Shown one piece after another: positions 6,114 to 7,075 of a DNA stretch of 7,075 nt. Each line of letters starts with the position of its first letter. Positions within the stretch are counted from its first letter, which is position 1. The translations under genes were made by a program, and so were the position numbers. Source of the stretch: Coprobacillus sp. CAG:605. GTDB lineage: Bacteria > Bacillota_I > Bacilli_A > RF39 > UBA660. The notes beneath the pieces are model-generated. The model saw only the letters and a list, made by a program, of their open reading frames with translations, ran no database searches and was not told where the DNA came from. The stretch lies in NCBI GenBank assembly GCA_000433255.1, contig HF998234.1, positions 1-7,075 on the forward strand, in the 5' to 3' direction.

Positions 6114-7075
6114 ATGAAAACAACATATGTTATTGGACATAAAAAACCAGATACTGATACAGTTTGTTCTGCTATCAGTTATTCTTATCTTAAAAATAAA
6201 TTAGGGTGGAAAACCGAACCTCGTGTTCTAGGAAATATTAACAAAGAAACCGAGTATGCTTTAAAATATTTTAATGTTAAAGAACCTGCTTATGTTAACG
6301 ATGTAAAAGTACAAATTAAAGACATGAAATACTTAAGTGGGGCCATGGTAAATATCCATGCTTCTATGGAAAATACCTTTAATCGTCTTCAATCTCTAGG
6401 TGTAACCGGCTTACCTTTAGTAGACGACGATAATAAACTAAAAGGCTATGTTAATGTTAAAGAAATGGCTAAAAATATAATCGAAGGTGATATCTATGAA
6501 CTAAATACTTCATATGATAATATCCTAGATGTATTAAATGCCACCAGTATTCTAAGATTTGATGAGCTTATCCAAGGTAAAATAATTGCGGCCGCATACA
6601 AATCACAAACATTCACTACAACTGTTAAACTATCTAATGAAAATGTTTTAATCGTAGCGGACAGAAGACCTATTTTAGAATACGCTCTAAACTGTAATGT
6701 TAAATTAATAATCATGGTAGGTAACAATGCTTTCCCTGAAGACTTAATACCACTTGCTACCGAGAAAAAAATCAACATCATTAAAACCCCATTTACCACA
6801 TTCTTAACCGCTAACAAAATGAAATTATGTAATTTTATAAATACCATTAATATTAATGAAAACCCAATAAAATTCACTAATCAAGACTATCGTGATGACT
6901 TTGTTGATATCGCTACTAAATATGGCCATACCAACTATCCAATCGTTGATAACGAAAATAACTGTTTAGGAATGCTAAGACTAATTGACCAAAACAACTA
7001 TGAAAAACGTAACCTTATCTTAGTTGACCATAACCAAGTAGTCCAAAGTGTTGACGGTATTGAAGAAGCTAATAT
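6114..7075 (+). CDS. ppaC: Manganese-dependent inorganic pyrophosphatase with CBS and DRTGG domains (partial, runs off window)
   Basis: Family II pyrophosphatases hydrolyse cytoplasmic pyrophosphate to phosphate and pull biosynthetic reactions forward. The first 320 residues are in the window. GHKKPDTDTVCSAI (8-21) is the N-terminal metal-binding motif, with His9, Asp13 and Asp15. Between it and VDHNQ (304-308, with Asp305) lies an insert of the CBS-DRTGG-CBS type: GVTGLPLVDDDNKLKGYV in the first CBS half, ADRRP near 182-186 for DRTGG, and TNYPIVDNENNCLGMLR in the second CBS half. Such inserts bind adenine nucleotides (AMP/ADP inhibit; diadenosine polyphosphates activate in studied homologues). 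The DHH motif and DHHA2 domain should follow beyond 7075. VDHNQ replaces the commoner VDHNE. The start is ATG with AAGGAAG 9 bases before it. The gene has its own promoter and is isolated from the exported cassette by a terminator. Confidence 0.93.
   Translation, partial: MKTTYVIGHKKPDTDTVCSAISYSYLKNKLGWKTEPRVLGNINKETEYALKYFNVKEPAYVNDVKVQIKDMKYLSGAMVNIHASMENTFNRLQSLGVTGLPLVDDDNKLKGYVNVKEMAKNIIEGDIYELNTSYDNILDVLNATSILRFDELIQGKIIAAAYKSQTFTTTVKLSNENVLIVADRRPILEYALNCNVKLIIMVGNNAFPEDLIPLATEKKINIIKTPFTTFLTANKMKLCNFINTININENPIKFTNQDYRDDFVDIATKYGHTNYPIVDNENNCLGMLRLIDQNNYEKRNLILVDHNQVVQSVDGIEEAN

Noticed and set aside
6494..6877. Minus-strand 127-codon open frame with hydrophobic stretches.
   Set aside because: It lies entirely inside the ppaC reading frame, which has clear family motifs on both sides.

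Overview
The window is AT-rich throughout and reads as a low-GC Gram-positive (Bacillota) chromosome. The clues are strong GGAGG/AGGTGA-type ribosome binding sites, extended -10 promoters (TGnTATAAT), short intrinsic terminators, TTG as well as ATG starts, and gene content (VanY-like carboxypeptidase, Mbeg1-like hydrolase, CBS-domain family II pyrophosphatase). TGA acts as a stop and tryptophan is coded by TGG, so this is not a recoded Mollicute, and the carboxypeptidase implies a peptidoglycan wall. My guess is an uncultured gut-type Bacilli/Erysipelotrichales-like lineage; the placement is inference.

Layout. Positions 1-90 hold two consecutive hairpins that end transcription of the leftward gene and perhaps of a rightward gene outside the window. 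At 82-1038 (minus) is a membrane-anchored VanY-type (M15B) carboxypeptidase. A 104-bp divergent control region (1039-1142) carries two back-to-back extended -10 promoters. At 1143-3296 (plus) a two-gene unit encodes an Mbeg1-like alpha/beta hydrolase and a transmembrane XRE-type regulator with a large external domain, closed by a terminator. At 3372-5987 (plus) three closely spaced genes encode exported proteins: an unrecognised secreted protein, a secreted C39-like cysteine peptidase and a membrane-anchored protein that looks beta-propeller-like. A strong terminator ends this unit. At 6114 a separate promoter starts ppaC, a CBS/DRTGG-type manganese pyrophosphatase that runs off the right edge.

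Functionally, most of the window acts at the cell surface: wall trimming (VanY-like), a membrane-spanning DNA-binding sensor, and an exported protease cassette of unknown target. The three-gene exported cassette is the best candidate for an undescribed system. Its secreted members have end-matched signal peptides, and all three proteins have paired extracytoplasmic cysteines, which is unusual for this kind of organism. A link between the XRE sensor and the cassette is only positional. No gene-free stretch exceeds about 130 bases, and I saw no RNA genes, CRISPR array or insertion sequence.
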